Assembly (NCBI RefSeq): GCF_000001735.4
Contig: NC_003075.7
Coordinates: forward strand, 9,301,001 to 9,365,000
Direction: 5' to 3'
DNA length: 64,000 nucleotides
From: Arabidopsis thaliana
Taxonomy: Eukaryota; Streptophyta; Magnoliopsida; Brassicales; Brassicaceae
A model generated the notes under the pieces. It was not told the origin of the DNA. It worked only from the letters and a program-made list of their open reading frames with translations, and searched no databases. Both the position numbers and the translations under genes were made by a program. This document shows, in pieces, positions 47,201 to 58,871 of this stretch (its first letter is position 1; each line of letters opens with the position of its first letter).

Positions 47201-48039
47201 TATTTTATTTCATTTTCCAGTTTAAGAAGTTTTGAGGATTGACTTTATTAACAAGGAATGTTTGTTTTGGAACAGAGAGTATCAATTTGGAAGAAGTTTT
47301 ATGTGATCTACAGCTTTTTCTTCGTAAGGAAAGTGGCGGTACACTTCTTGACATTCTTCTTCTACTGTATAATTGTGCCAACAAGTGTCTTCTTCCCTGA
47401 AATCCACATCCCATCTTGGTCTACCATTTACGTTCCCTCTTTGATCAGTATCTTCCACACCCTGGCAACTCCAAGGTACGTCTTAATCACTCATCAAGAT
47501 TAATATGTCTTCTAACTTTAAATTAATGCATGTTTATATTTGAATCAACCAGATCCTTCTACCTCGTGATATTTTGGGTCTTGTTCGAGAATGTAATGGC
47601 TATGCATCGAACCAAAGGTACGTGCATTGGCCTACTTGAAGGAGGAAGAGTAAACGAATGGGTTGTGACCGAAAAACTAGGAGATGCTTTGAAGAGTAAG
47701 CTACTCTCTCGGGTAGTCCAAAGAAAATCTTGTTATCAAAGGTTAGGAAAAAAAAAGACGTATATATATTTTTCCCTTTTTGTTAGATTAATCAAGAAGT
47801 TGTAAATATATAATGTTTCCGTTGATGTTATGATGTTTTGTAACGAATACACATTGTTATAACAAAATAAAAGTGTGCTATTTTGTTGCAGAGTGAATTC
47901 CAAGGAAGTGATGGTGGGGGTATACATATTAGGATGTGCACTCTATGGCCTGATCTATGGGCACACATGGTTACATTTCTATCTTTTTCTTCAGGCCACA
48001 GCCTTTTTCGTCTCCGGTTTTGGTTTTGTCGGAACCTAA
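44211..48039 (+). pseudogene. CSLA1: Cellulose synthase-like A (glucomannan synthase family), missing an internal exon
   Basis: Recognisable exons: 44211-44276, 44365-44709, 44770-44810, 45643-45895, 45970-46080, 46454-46590, 46717-46830, 47276-47475, 47553-47741 and 47892-48039. Encoded parts carry the GT2 motifs QIPMYNE, DDSTD, DADFQPEPD, EDMD and QQHRW plus transmembrane segments at both ends, as expected of Golgi beta-mannan synthases. Between the exon ending KE at 44709 and the one starting at 44770 only 60 bp remain, and the family segment corresponding to YQLSIGAACGLSWPSDR is absent. Direct joining gives GAG then TAG, a stop. The summed exons (1,604 nt) are 3n+2, so 3n+1 nt are missing; 58 nt would yield 553 residues, the length I remember for CSLA1. 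All other junctions are in phase. Either a null allele or an assembly loss. Confidence 0.8.
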
Positions 48040-49038
48040 GAACCTTCCCGGCCCATTATTTTTAGTCACCAAATAAATTCTCCATGTTTTAGTTCTTATT
48101 TACACTTTTATTTATTTTGACACCATTGTACGGTTTGGACCCCATATCATCATGTTGTATAAGTATAACGAATAATGATTTTTTGTTTGTTTGAATGTAT
48201 GCGTCACTCGGTAATTTCCCCATTATTATTTATCATCCTTTATTTGAAAATCGATATAATAAACCTATCTGACGAATTTTACCTAAAGAAAATTTTTAAA
48301 AAAGAATTCGAAAGGCAATGTATCAAAAAAAATTTATTTTTCAATGATTAAGATAAACAAACCATCAATATAACTATAATTTCTATCTCATATCTTCACA
48401 TCTCTTTTCAAATCAAGCGATTGTGTTAACGAGCTAGTGGATATATTATATATGCTCAACGACCATTCGTTTTCTAATCCCTCAATTTTGTTTGATTTCG
48501 CTCTACGTTTAGCCAATTTAATGACATGTTTTTTGGTAAAAAAAAATGCTTACTATCCAAATATACTACATCCACTAGTGGAGTTTAAGTAATAAGATGC
48601 AAATGTTCTGACCAAGAAGAAGAAAAGTCCGATATGACACAGGAAAAAATGTATATTTTACAGAAAGAGCATGTATTAGAATTCTCAACGTCCATTAAAT
48701 TTTGAATTTTGGGTGTTCAACTTCAACCACAATCCCCCCAGTTTTGGTTAAACATTTCCAAAATATTTATTTCTCAAAATGGAAAACTCGGAAAATAAAT
48801 AATTTATTCTAATATTAGTTTCCTATTGGCCACTGGCCAGTCACAACTATACGACCTTTTAAAGTCTTCCCAGTCTCCTAGAAACATCTGTCTTTCATAA
48901 TTCCATTACCTTAAGTGATTACATTTGTATCTGTAAAAAACCCAAAAACAAAAAGCATGAAAATTGAAATTTCCCACAAACCCCATTTCTGAAAATTCTC
49001 CTTGGTTTGTTTGTACAGTATAAAGAACAAATTTAAGC
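48040..49038. other. Intergenic region between CSLA1 and PGSIP8
   Basis: About 1 kb with the CSLA1 3-prime flank and the PGSIP8 promoter. AT-rich; nothing else supported. Confidence 0.4.
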
Positions 49039-51707
49039 ATGGATTTACAAAGAACTTTGATGTTCTCTTGTTGGGTTCTGTCTCTTTTGATCATCAAAAC
49101 GACAGCGTATAACGAGAAACAGCTGTTCCAGCCGCTTGAAACGGAAAACGCAAACGCGATGACCGCGGTTATGGAGCGAGGATTAAAGACGCAGCGGCGG
49201 CCGGAGCACAAGAACGCTTATGCGACGATGATGTACATGGGAACACCAAGAGACTACGAGTTCTACGTTGCGACACGTGTCTTGATCAGATCGCTTAAGA
49301 GTCTCCACGTGGACGCTGATATCGTCGTTATAGCCTCCCTCGACGTTCCTATCAACTGGATTCACGCTCTGTAAGCGTCTCATCATCTTCTTTTTCTTCT
49401 TCTCTCTTTACATCGTCAAAACGCCACCGTTTAATTGGTTAGAAAATTCTGAAGTCTTTTTTTTTTCTTTTCTTCTTTGAATCAAGGAAATAACATTATT
49501 TTGTAGAATAGTTTTTCTAACCTCATTTGGATTATACAAATTAATATATACTATGTTTTTTAATTTAGAGTAAAGAGAACATGGAAGAGCAGTAATGCGG
49601 GAACGAGCATGAAATTAATTTTTAAATTTTTCAAAATTTTATTATTTGGCTCTTTAGTTAAAGAAAAAAAGACTTATTAAAATTGAGAATGTCCAGAACA
49701 AGACAGTCTTTGGTCGCAGACGTGTTTCCACGACCTTTTTTTGGAGTGTGCTTGTCTTTTTTTTCGTCTATTGTTGATATAAAATATCTCAGCCATAAAT
49801 AAAAAAATCACAATAGGATTTTCTTTCGAACATAGAAGCTTACTTATAAAATGATTTATTTCTTCTTTTGTCAGTATTATTTCATATTCATGTTACCTTT
49901 TTCATTTTCATATTCAAACTTACATGAGTTAGGTGGAAATTTGGTGTTTCTCTTTTGTGTAGTGGAAAGTGAGAATTTAAGAGATTGGATGTGTAAAAAT
50001 AAATAAATATATTAGTGGGATTGCTTGTTGATTTTATTATAAAGAGAAAGAAAATATAATGTTGTTAGAAAGAGTAATTTGGCTGTCAGATACCTTATTA
50101 TAGTAACTAAAAAGTCTCAGACCTTTTCTTTGTTTTGGTAAAAGGAATGAATTATAATTAAATTTTAAAAAATATTTTGAAAGTTTCAGTATACATAATA
50201 TTTTATTGCTGCATTTTATACATAATGCAAAAAAAATCTGTTTTGATCTTATTATAATTCATTAATGAGGTATGTAGGGAAGAAGAAGATGGAGCTAAAG
50301 TAGTGAGAGTAGAGAATCTTGAGAATCCATACAAGAAACAAACCAACTTCGACAACAGATTCAAGCTTAGTCTAAACAAGCTCTACGCTTGGTCTCTCTC
50401 TGATTATGACCGTGTTGTAATGCTTGATGTCGACAATCTCTTTCTCAAGAACACCGACGAGCTCTTCCAGTGTGGCCAATTTTGTGCTGTCTTCATCAAC
50501 CCTTGCATCTTCCACACTGGTCTCTTTGTGTTGCAGCCATCAATGGAGGTCTTTAGAGACATGCTTCATGAGCTTGAAGTAAAGAGAGATAACCCTGATG
50601 GAGCTGATCAAGGCTTTCTTGTCAGCTACTTCTCTGATTTACTCAATCAGCCTCTCTTTCGTCCTCCTCCCGATAACCGCACCGCGCTTAAGGGACATTT
50701 TAGGCTTCCTTTGGGATATCAAATGGACGCATCTTATTACTGTAAGTGGCTACTATACTCTGCATTTCAACAACCACAAAACATTTTGCTAATCTTTTTG
50801 TGTGTTACTATCTTTATTAGACCTTAAGCTCAGATGGAACGTACCATGTGGACCAAACAGTGTGATAACGTTCCCAGGAGCAGTATGGTTAAAGCCATGG
50901 TATTGGTGGTCATGGCCTGTTCTTCCTTTAGGCCTTTCATGGCACCACCAACGCCGCTACACGATTAGGTACGTTTCAGTTTATAACAGACCGAAACCTA
51001 GACAATAATACTCACAACATGACCCTGTGAATCCCATTGGATACATGCTCTCAATTACTATTGTAGGCATATATAGTGGTTGCATGTTTTTGGGATTTTT
51101 ATGGGTTTGGACCTCTGATTCTCACATATATTTTTGGTAAGGACTAATCCTCATGTGTCATTTCAGTTATTCAGCAGAGATGCCTTGGGTCCTAACCCAA
51201 GCAGTGTTCTACCTAGGAATTATACTAGTCACACGTCTAGCGCGTCCCAACATGACCAAGCTATGTTACCGACGTTCTGATAAGAATCTAAGCATGATCC
51301 AGACAGCTTTCAAGTTTGTTGCACTCCTCTTTATCCTCTCAGCCTACATTATACCATTCTTCATCATCCCACAGACGATCCACCCGCTCATTGGTTGGTC
51401 TCTCTACTTAACCGGCTCCTTTGCTCTCTCTACCATACCCATCAACGCCTTCTTGCTTCCCATTCTCCCTGTCATAACACCGTGGCTTGGCATTTTCGGG
51501 ACACTCCTCGTGATGGCTTTTCCTTCTTATCCTGATGGCGTTGTTAGAGCATTGTCGGTTTTCGGGTATGCATTTTGTTGTGCACCGTTTCTATGGGTCT
51601 CCTTTGTGAAGATCACATCGCATCTTCAGATTATGATTGACAAAGAGGTTTTGTTTCCGCGGTTGGGTGAATCCGGAGTCACTTCTGGTCTCAGCAAATT
51701 GTACTGA
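49039..51707 (+). CDS. PGSIP8: GT8 glycogenin-like glycosyltransferase with C-terminal membrane domain
   Basis: Four exons: 49039-49370, 50278-50741, 50821-50968 and 51167-51707, encoding 494 residues. The N-terminus has a signal sequence (MDLQRTLMFSCWVLSLLIIK). The GT8 domain includes YATMMYMGTPRDYEFYVATRVL, the Mn-binding DxD in VVMLDVDNLFLKN, HTGLFVLQPS, and DGADQGFL. The last exon adds about five hydrophobic segments. This layout is that of the plant group containing the inositol phosphorylceramide glucuronosyltransferase IPUT1, so a Golgi glycosphingolipid or cell-wall role is more likely than starch initiation (inference). The first intron is long (907 bp). Matches my memory of At4g16600. 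It follows CSLA1 in the same direction. Confidence 0.93.
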
Positions 51708-53567
51708 TTAAGACGGTAAGATTTTGATCAACTTAATGGATTGCTTATGTACATAAAGGTTAGAGACGATTAACAAAAATGAAAGATAATCTCTCACATT
51801 TTCTAGGTACTTTGTTCACTAAGATTCAAAAGAAATGCAAGTTCATTAGAAAGGAGTTTCTAAATAGTAAATACATATCATCATCGACTTAACAGAACAC
51901 TACAAAAAAAGTTACATAGGTTGTGGTTGTTGTGACTGAGCACATCCAAAATGGGCCTGATCAAATGAGACCCATAATGGCCCATCAAGCATCTTCTTCA
52001 GATTTAAGTTTAATTCAGATTCCCGACACGATGTCGTTTTACAGCAAGGTCTTCCCAAATGCCACTCCACTGTTTTACAGTGGGCCCTAATGAATTAATA
52101 TGATATTTTTGTCAAAACATTTTAGGTACATGACTCCGAATAATTTTCTTACAAATTGTTATTTTGTGTGAATATGATAAAATTATCACCAAATGTATGG
52201 TGAACATGAATATTACTTAAAATTTGGTAGCTCTAAAATAGAAAACAAAACATAAAGGAATATGGGTTCATGTTTGTATGATCGGTCCACACATTTTCCA
52301 ACGGAAGCTTAAAGCAAAAAAGTTGTGCCACATGTCCCCGACCTTTATATGATATGACAAACTATCCAATTTACTAAAATACCCTGCATCTCCATTTCTT
52401 CAGACACATACTGTAATGTTTTTGTTCCTCAAGAAAATTACTCAAGCAAACTAAAAAATCTCAAAATATATAAAAAAGACTCTTCGTTTAATTATGGTGT
52501 CGATCTGTCAGTGGATAATTGTTTGTTTAACACTGAGAGTCAGGCAAGGGTAAACATGCAGAAACGTGATTTTGAAGATGGTGGATTCAGGGATATTTCT
52601 GTAATAAATAAGTATGTTACTTAATGACCTTGCGAATAGAAAAAAGAAAGTGTGTTGTCTTTTTTTTTTGTGTGTTAAGAAAGAAACATAAATGGTTCTG
52701 TTTTGATATAAAACTACTACTACTAGACAGAGTTACACAGATGCAGCTGGCGACACGAACTACACCACAAACAAAATAGGAATTAAACTACCAAATAAGT
52801 AACTATCCTCTCTTATTTTTTGTCAATAAGTAATTGTCTTTTTATTGTTTTAAGAAAAAGTAGTACTCCATAAGGTAGATATAAACCGATATATCAAAAA
52901 ATTTATGATATACGATCTCTGATTCATATAATTATTCGTAGCTAGTTTGTCAGAGGTTCAAGAAGAGAATTACAACACTATTCAACGAATAGTATTCATT
53001 GCATTTTTGGAGAAATATCTCAGCATTTTTGAGTTTAGATATTTCACTTATCGAGATATTTTTGAATGTTTATGATCTAATCATATTTTGGATGGTTTTA
53101 TGTATCACCACAGTGTCTATAGATTCTAGTTGTGACTTGTGATAGAATAATATTTACAATTTACATAGAGCACACACTTGTGTGAGTTGTGTCATAAAAA
53201 AATGTAGTTGAAATTAAATAGTTCCATTAAAAACACATTACTAAAATCAAAGATCCAAGATCCAAAGATCATGCAAAAGAATCATCTCAAGAATTCCAAA
53301 TATCAAAACGACATAACAAAGATCCAACAATTTATAATCAAGAAAGCTCAAATTGTTAAGAAAACTAGAAACAGAGCTAGTTCCTTTGGTTTCTTTGGTT
53401 TTTGTTGTTGTTGTCTTACATCAAAAGTACATTGTTTTGATAATATGATCCCAAAGATTCCAAAACCAATAAACGGTTTTCTCTAATAAAGAATAATTAT
53501 CTTGAAGACAAACCAAATCATCAAGATTCTTTGATTTTTTTTGATGTTACTCTAGACTCTGAAACCT
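51708..53567. other. Convergent intergenic region
   Basis: About 1.9 kb between the 3-prime ends of PGSIP8 and the C2H2 gene. The 53208-53486 frame is Lys/Asn/Gln-rich, reflecting AT-rich composition, and has no family signature. No gene called. Confidence 0.4.
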
Positions 53568-54182
53568 TTATATGGCTGAAACGACGGTGACAGCTTCAGC
53601 TTCTTGCGGCGGAGGAAGATTCAGATCTATCATACAGCGACGGAGCTCAGGGAAATGTCTTTTTTCCGGCTTCCTCTCTTCCTCCGGTTTTTTCAGTTTA
53701 ATCTCGAGCTCCCTTGAATCTCTTGACAGCATCATCAAGCACATAGCTAAATCTTGTTCAGGAGAACCATCAGAGACAGAACTCGCTGGTTCTGGTGACT
53801 CGTGAATTGTCTTTTGCTTCTTCGAGTTCTCAAACACTCTCTTACTCTTTGCCTTCTTCTTCTTCTTCTTTGAAACATCTCCTCTGACCCGTTTCTTAAC
53901 CGGGTCTCCGGATTCAGGTTCGGTCTCTGTCTCACTGTTGTAAATTGTGGATGACTCAGGATCCGGATTAAAGACCCGGAAACTCTTCCTCGGGTTCTCT
54001 CGTAACCCGTAGGCGAGCGCTTTACCATCGGAGGAAGAGGAAGAAGAAGAATAGACCGAGTCACCTAGTTTCTTCCGAGCTGAAGACTGAGATGAGACCA
54101 AGTGAGACTTCATGTGACCACCAAGTGCTCTGCCATTACAGAAACTCTTGGAACAGAGCTTGCATTTGTGTTTGTTCTGCAT
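53568..54182 (-). CDS. Single C2H2 zinc-finger protein with EAR repression motif
   Basis: Single-exon gene for 204 residues. One plant-type C2H2 finger sits at 7-27 (CKLCSKSFCNGRALGGHMKSH), with the plant signature QALGGH altered to RALGGH, which may change DNA contacts. The middle has Ser-rich stretches and a strongly basic segment (KKKKKKAKSKR) usable as a nuclear localisation signal. The C-terminus has DLNLPPP, an EAR-type motif that recruits TOPLESS corepressors. Related ZAT-like factors usually carry two fingers. ATG at 54182 places the finger near the N-terminus. Likely a small nuclear repressor; target genes unknown. Matches my memory of At4g16610. Confidence 0.9.
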   Translation of the reverse strand: MQNKHKCKLCSKSFCNGRALGGHMKSHLVSSQSSARKKLGDSVYSSSSSSSDGKALAYGLRENPRKSFRVFNPDPESSTIYNSETETEPESGDPVKKRVRGDVSKKKKKKAKSKRVFENSKKQKTIHESPEPASSVSDGSPEQDLAMCLMMLSRDSRELEIKLKKPEEERKPEKRHFPELRRCMIDLNLPPPQEAEAVTVVSAI

Positions 54183-57100
54183 TTTGCCAAAAGAAACAAG
54201 AACAGAACAAAAAGCAAGAAAAAGAAACCTAAGAAGACTTTAATAAGTTTCTTTTGTCAAATCTCTCTCTCGATGTCTCAATTTGATTAGAGAGACTGTT
54301 GTAGTAGAGAAGCTATGAGAGAGAGAGAGAATGAGAGAAGTTAATAAGAGTAGGTAACAAGCATTCCTCTCTTTTTCACAAACCCCCAAAATTAACAATT
54401 ATGACTTTTTGGTCCATACGATAACTACCACTAATGATACGTAAAGATAAGTTTTTTTGTTTAGTTTTAGTAAGAAAAATTAAGAGAAAACTATACTATT
54501 TTTAATTCTGGCTGACAACGATAACCACCGAGTGAAGAATCTCGAATTAATGCAGAAAGATTAAAATTTGAATTATTAGTTAATTACAAAGGTTTAAAAG
54601 ATAGACTAACAAAGCACAAAACAAAAAGCTGTTGTTTTGCTTCTTTAGTTGATTATTGACTTCTTAAAGCATAAAAAGAGTTTCTAAGCATAACAAAGTA
54701 TGTGTGTGTGAATTATGTTGGTTGGGTTAGTTGGAGGAATTGTAATGGCAGAATCGGTTGAAGTGTCGAGGTTGGAATTATATAAACGATTGTTTTAGTT
54801 GCATTGATTTTAATTGGGTGTTGAGGTTTTAATGCTGAAATGTCATTTTTAACGGTTAAACGTTTAAATAACTTGATACTCATGAGTTTTTATTAGTGGT
54901 TCGAGTGTTTGAACAATAAAAACTAAACAACATATAATCATAACATTTATATAATTGTACTTAGGTTGGTATCCTTTAACATACGATGGTGTCGACACAT
55001 AAGTGAATGACTACACAATGATGATTGGAAAGGTCCAAGTAAGTTGAACCACTAGACCACCATAAATCCAAATTTCCGGTTTGGTTATTTAGTTTTTTTC
55101 TTAAAGAAAAATTTATTTTAAAAATAGAGAAGTATATGTTTTACATGACTTCAACATGTTTTGCATTCGGTTCCACTTTGTTTAGCTGAATTGAGAACTC
55201 TTGGCTGTCATTATTTTGTTTGCAGCAGAGAGATTATACTCATTGCTGTTATAGTCTCATTTCAAATGAAAGAAAAAGACAAAAAAGTTTTTAAAAAAAT
55301 GTAATTGTTTGCGAGTGTGATAAGTGTCTTAATGTTTTGAATTTTCGAACCGGGACTGAATTTTGTTTATGATTGCAAGTTCAACAAACTTGACATTCAT
55401 ACTTAAATCTCTATTTAGTTTTACTTTAATTTCTACGTAATGGGTTAATGATAAGAACTATAAAATGATTACCATTGGTTCAATGATAGTATAGTATTCT
55501 GATTTAATTACCAATAATACAGATGATACTAATAAATGTGATAGCTTCTCCGATTCGAAAAACTTACTTATGTGTTTTGGTTATCCAAAACAAGTTGGTT
55601 TATACTTTCTAAGCAATTAGAAGTTACATAATTATTTGTCGTATTAACTATAGTAACAGTTCTTGTTTTGGTTCATACAAAACATGTGGATGTCAAAACA
55701 GTAAATATGACTACTAATAAAAAAAAACTAATACTTTTTTAACAGAGGAAAATACCATGTATTAAAAATGTTATTTCTTTGATAAAGTGTATGAAAGATG
55801 TTGCATAGTCACACAGACGTAGCAGTAGTCAAGAATCCATTAAATTGATAATATACCTTTGGTAATCATGGTTTTATTGAAAAGGTGACAAAGAATACAT
55901 ATGTTAACATTACCAGCAAGGATTTGAATTTGAGTTGTTGGAACTTTAATACATAGTTGAGTAAAGAAGAGGCTTACACAATGGAATCTATCGTGTTAAC
56001 TACTTAGCTTTGCTTCAATCTCAATTTTCAGTAACTACGTAACTCTTCAGATGCAAACAAAAAAATCTCTGTTCAGTGTTTAATATTAGTTAACTTTTCA
56101 TCCAAATAAATATATTAATTGACTATAAGAAAGAAATCGTGGAAACCTCTTGGTCTAATGGTTGACCAAAAGTTCATTAATGCTTTTACATCCAGAAGTC
56201 TAATGTTCCAGTTCCAGCTACTGCGATTTATTAGCAAATTTGCAGATTAATGGAAGCACGTATGCATGATATCTACAACGAAGTACAATTATAGTCGTTC
56301 GCCAAGATTTTATGTAGAGAAGATATTGAAGGTATCCATCAAGCGCATGGAGAAAGAGAAGAAGATATCGACATTGATGGAGGAATTGTAATCCTTCTTT
56401 TGTCCCCAACACACATGCCTGTGAAATTTTTAAAACTTGAGAGCAATACACCATTTGAAACAAAGTGATGAAAACCTTTAGGAGGACGAAACTAAGTTAC
56501 CATTTAAGCCAACATCCCATCCCTTAATGACTTTACCATGACCTGCATGTAACAACAACTTCATAAGTATCACGTACCAATCACATAACTCCATCCCTTA
56601 ATTGCCATATCACATAAGTATTAAAAGGTGCTTTTCCAATGGTGGAATCGAAGATCTTCCCGTTCTCTTGAAGCTTTCCGATATAGCGGACACTAACCTG
56701 CTTGGTCATCTGCTATGTAATGACAATTCTATAAATACCCTGACTTGCGTTTTTTTGTTTCTACCTTGTTTGTCATTATCTAACTCCATCTCCACACCTG
56801 ACTTATACTCTGGCTCAGCTTTTCTTTGGGAATAGGAAAACAGTCTTTGGCGTGTATTTGCTTAGTTCCATTCGCATTCTCATATTAGGTAGGTTTATCT
56901 TCATCTTCTAACTCAACGGTAATTTTTATTTATATATAAATATACCTTCACATTGAACAACTTTTTACATAACATCGTTTAGGCCCTTTTTCTTCGCCCT
57001 GTATGTATGTGATGTTTTTTTTATATCCAACTATTTTAGTATCACACACGAACATATACTGTAGTCTACAGCCTACTACATGTATATCTAACCGAATTAT

Positions 57101-57184
57101 CTGTAAAGTAAAATTGTCTTACTTCTTTAAACCTAAACTAAATTCACAAGAACATTAAGAAGAAGAAAAAAAAAAGACTTTGAA
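54183..57184. other. 3-kb intergenic region with tRNA/SINE-like relics
   Basis: Left end is the C2H2 promoter with a GA-rich tract (54315-54335). Three tRNA-like scraps are visible: GTGGTCTAGTGGTTC on the minus strand near 55040-55060; a minus-strand stretch 56010-55911 with GCTAAGTAGTTAAC and later ATTCAAATCC; and a plus-strand stretch 56151-56220 with TGGTCTAATGGTTGACC and GTTCCAGTTCC. The arrangement resembles pol III A and B boxes of old SINEs. No protein gene found. Confidence 0.4.
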
Positions 57185-58871
57185 CTAAAGCAAGAGAGGC
57201 TTCTGAAGATCAAACTCTGTTCTAAGCAAACTTTCTTCATCATCTTGTTTCATTTCATCTATTTCTTCACAATCCTCTTTTCCTTTAGCCCACAGAACGA
57301 AGTAGAGTCCTCCGAACATCAACGCCATTCCCGCAAAGCTAATTTGACAGAGAAAAACAAACAAGAAAGAAGATAAATGACTTCTCTTTCTGTCTAAAAG
57401 ATCATACAATGAATGCGAAAAGCTGCAAAAATGTACCTTCCTAGGTTGAAACTCTCTTCCATGGTAAAAGCAGAGACAACAACACATACCACAGTTGCAA
57501 TTGGACTAAAGAGAGACACAATCACTGGTCCTTTCCTCTTAATCACCCATGCATTGAAGCTTAACCCTCCTCCACTCACCAACCCTCCCTAGAAAAAAAA
57601 CAAAAACATTTTCAACACATCCAAATGTTGCCAACCATATATGATTTATGACGTACCAGTATTGCGTATCCCACAAGGTGGCCGAGACCGATTACTGATG
57701 CACTTCCCATTTCCATACTTCCCTTAAGAGCATACTGCAAAGCTACTGTGGTGATCCCACCCATCAAAGATACCATCGAGAACATTGATATAGGCGCCGG
57801 AAACTCGGCTAGTATGGATGCCTAATTAGGACGATCAAAGTGATTTCACAAGCAAAGAATCAGATTAATTAGCACAACCGGATATATGATAGCTCTAGGG
57901 CTAAGAAGGGGTATAAGGTGAAACCTGAAGGACAATACTAGAGGACAAGCCGCAAATGGCAAGGAGGAGATAGAGGCAACCTAAGATCTTGTCCTTGTCC
58001 ACAACGACTTCGTCAGGGACAATAGGTATAGTCTTAACCGAGCTTAAAGTAGCGGTAGTACTGTGCATTAAGCTCATAATGAGAGCTCCCATCACACACA
58101 ACACTGTCCCTCCCATCTTAACTCTACTATACATACAACTTAGCTTCACTTTCTCCATCCTTAACAATTACAATTTATTCAAATAACACATTAATGAAAG
58201 CTCTAATCTTCAAACACTAAACAGATTAGATTAACACAAAAGTAAAAGATTTACCCAGCAGCCCAAGCAATGACAAAAATGAAAGCAGGGCAGAGATTAG
58301 GCATAGCTGTAGCCATTGAAGCAGAGGTGTGTTTCATTCCTTCCAAGAATAACCCCTGGAACAGAGTCACTCTGTTTCAAACACAACTTCTCTCTTAATT
58401 AATCCCTTGTTATGAATTTTTAATTCTTCTCCTTCTCTTTAACGTATAGAAGAAGCAAGGTAAGCATCTATTAATCAAAACATGCAGAAATAAATAAAAA
58501 GAGGAGTTTTTACCCAGCAAGAGCAACCAAAACTAGTTTTATCTTCAACTTGAAACTTAGACTTCTAGGCCAAAGCTTCCTACAAATACACACCACAAAA
58601 ATCCAAATTTTTATTAGAAAAAGAATGTAGAATAAAGTTCGAAACAGAGATTTTGTAAATTAAAAGAAAGAAGAAGATACCTTTCAAGGAGAAAAGCGAG
58701 AGGGGTGATGAGAAGAACTGATGCAAAGGTGCATAAGATAACGATAAGAAGTGGGTCAATTCCGAGAGACAGCAACTGACTCAGTAGCTCCGAGTTTCCG
58801 GCGTAAATCACCTGAGCTCCGGCCAATCCTCCGATTATTCCTGCTTCTATTAACGTCTCTCTCTTCATCAT
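57185..58871 (-). CDS. WAT1-related/UMAMIT drug-metabolite transporter
   Basis: Seven exons: 58681-58871, 58514-58579, 58255-58371, 57925-58159, 57657-57821, 57437-57588 and 57185-57338. They sum to 1,080 nt, 359 residues. About ten hydrophobic segments are arranged as two EamA repeats, the layout of plant MtN21/UMAMIT bidirectional amino-acid and metabolite facilitators. Recognisable segments are LEGMKHTSASMATAMPNLCP (repeat 1) and KRKGPVIVSLFSPIATVVCV with GLYFVLWAKGKE (repeat 2). The tail is acidic and ends in FDLQKPLLL, where the leucines could act as a tonoplast-sorting dileucine signal (inference). The start has two adjacent Met codons; the first is used here. Matches my memory of At4g16620. 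Substrate unknown. Confidence 0.92.

Noticed and set aside
53208-53486. 92-residue frame downstream of PGSIP8
   Set aside because: Lys/Asn/Ile-rich translation of AT-rich sequence without conserved features.
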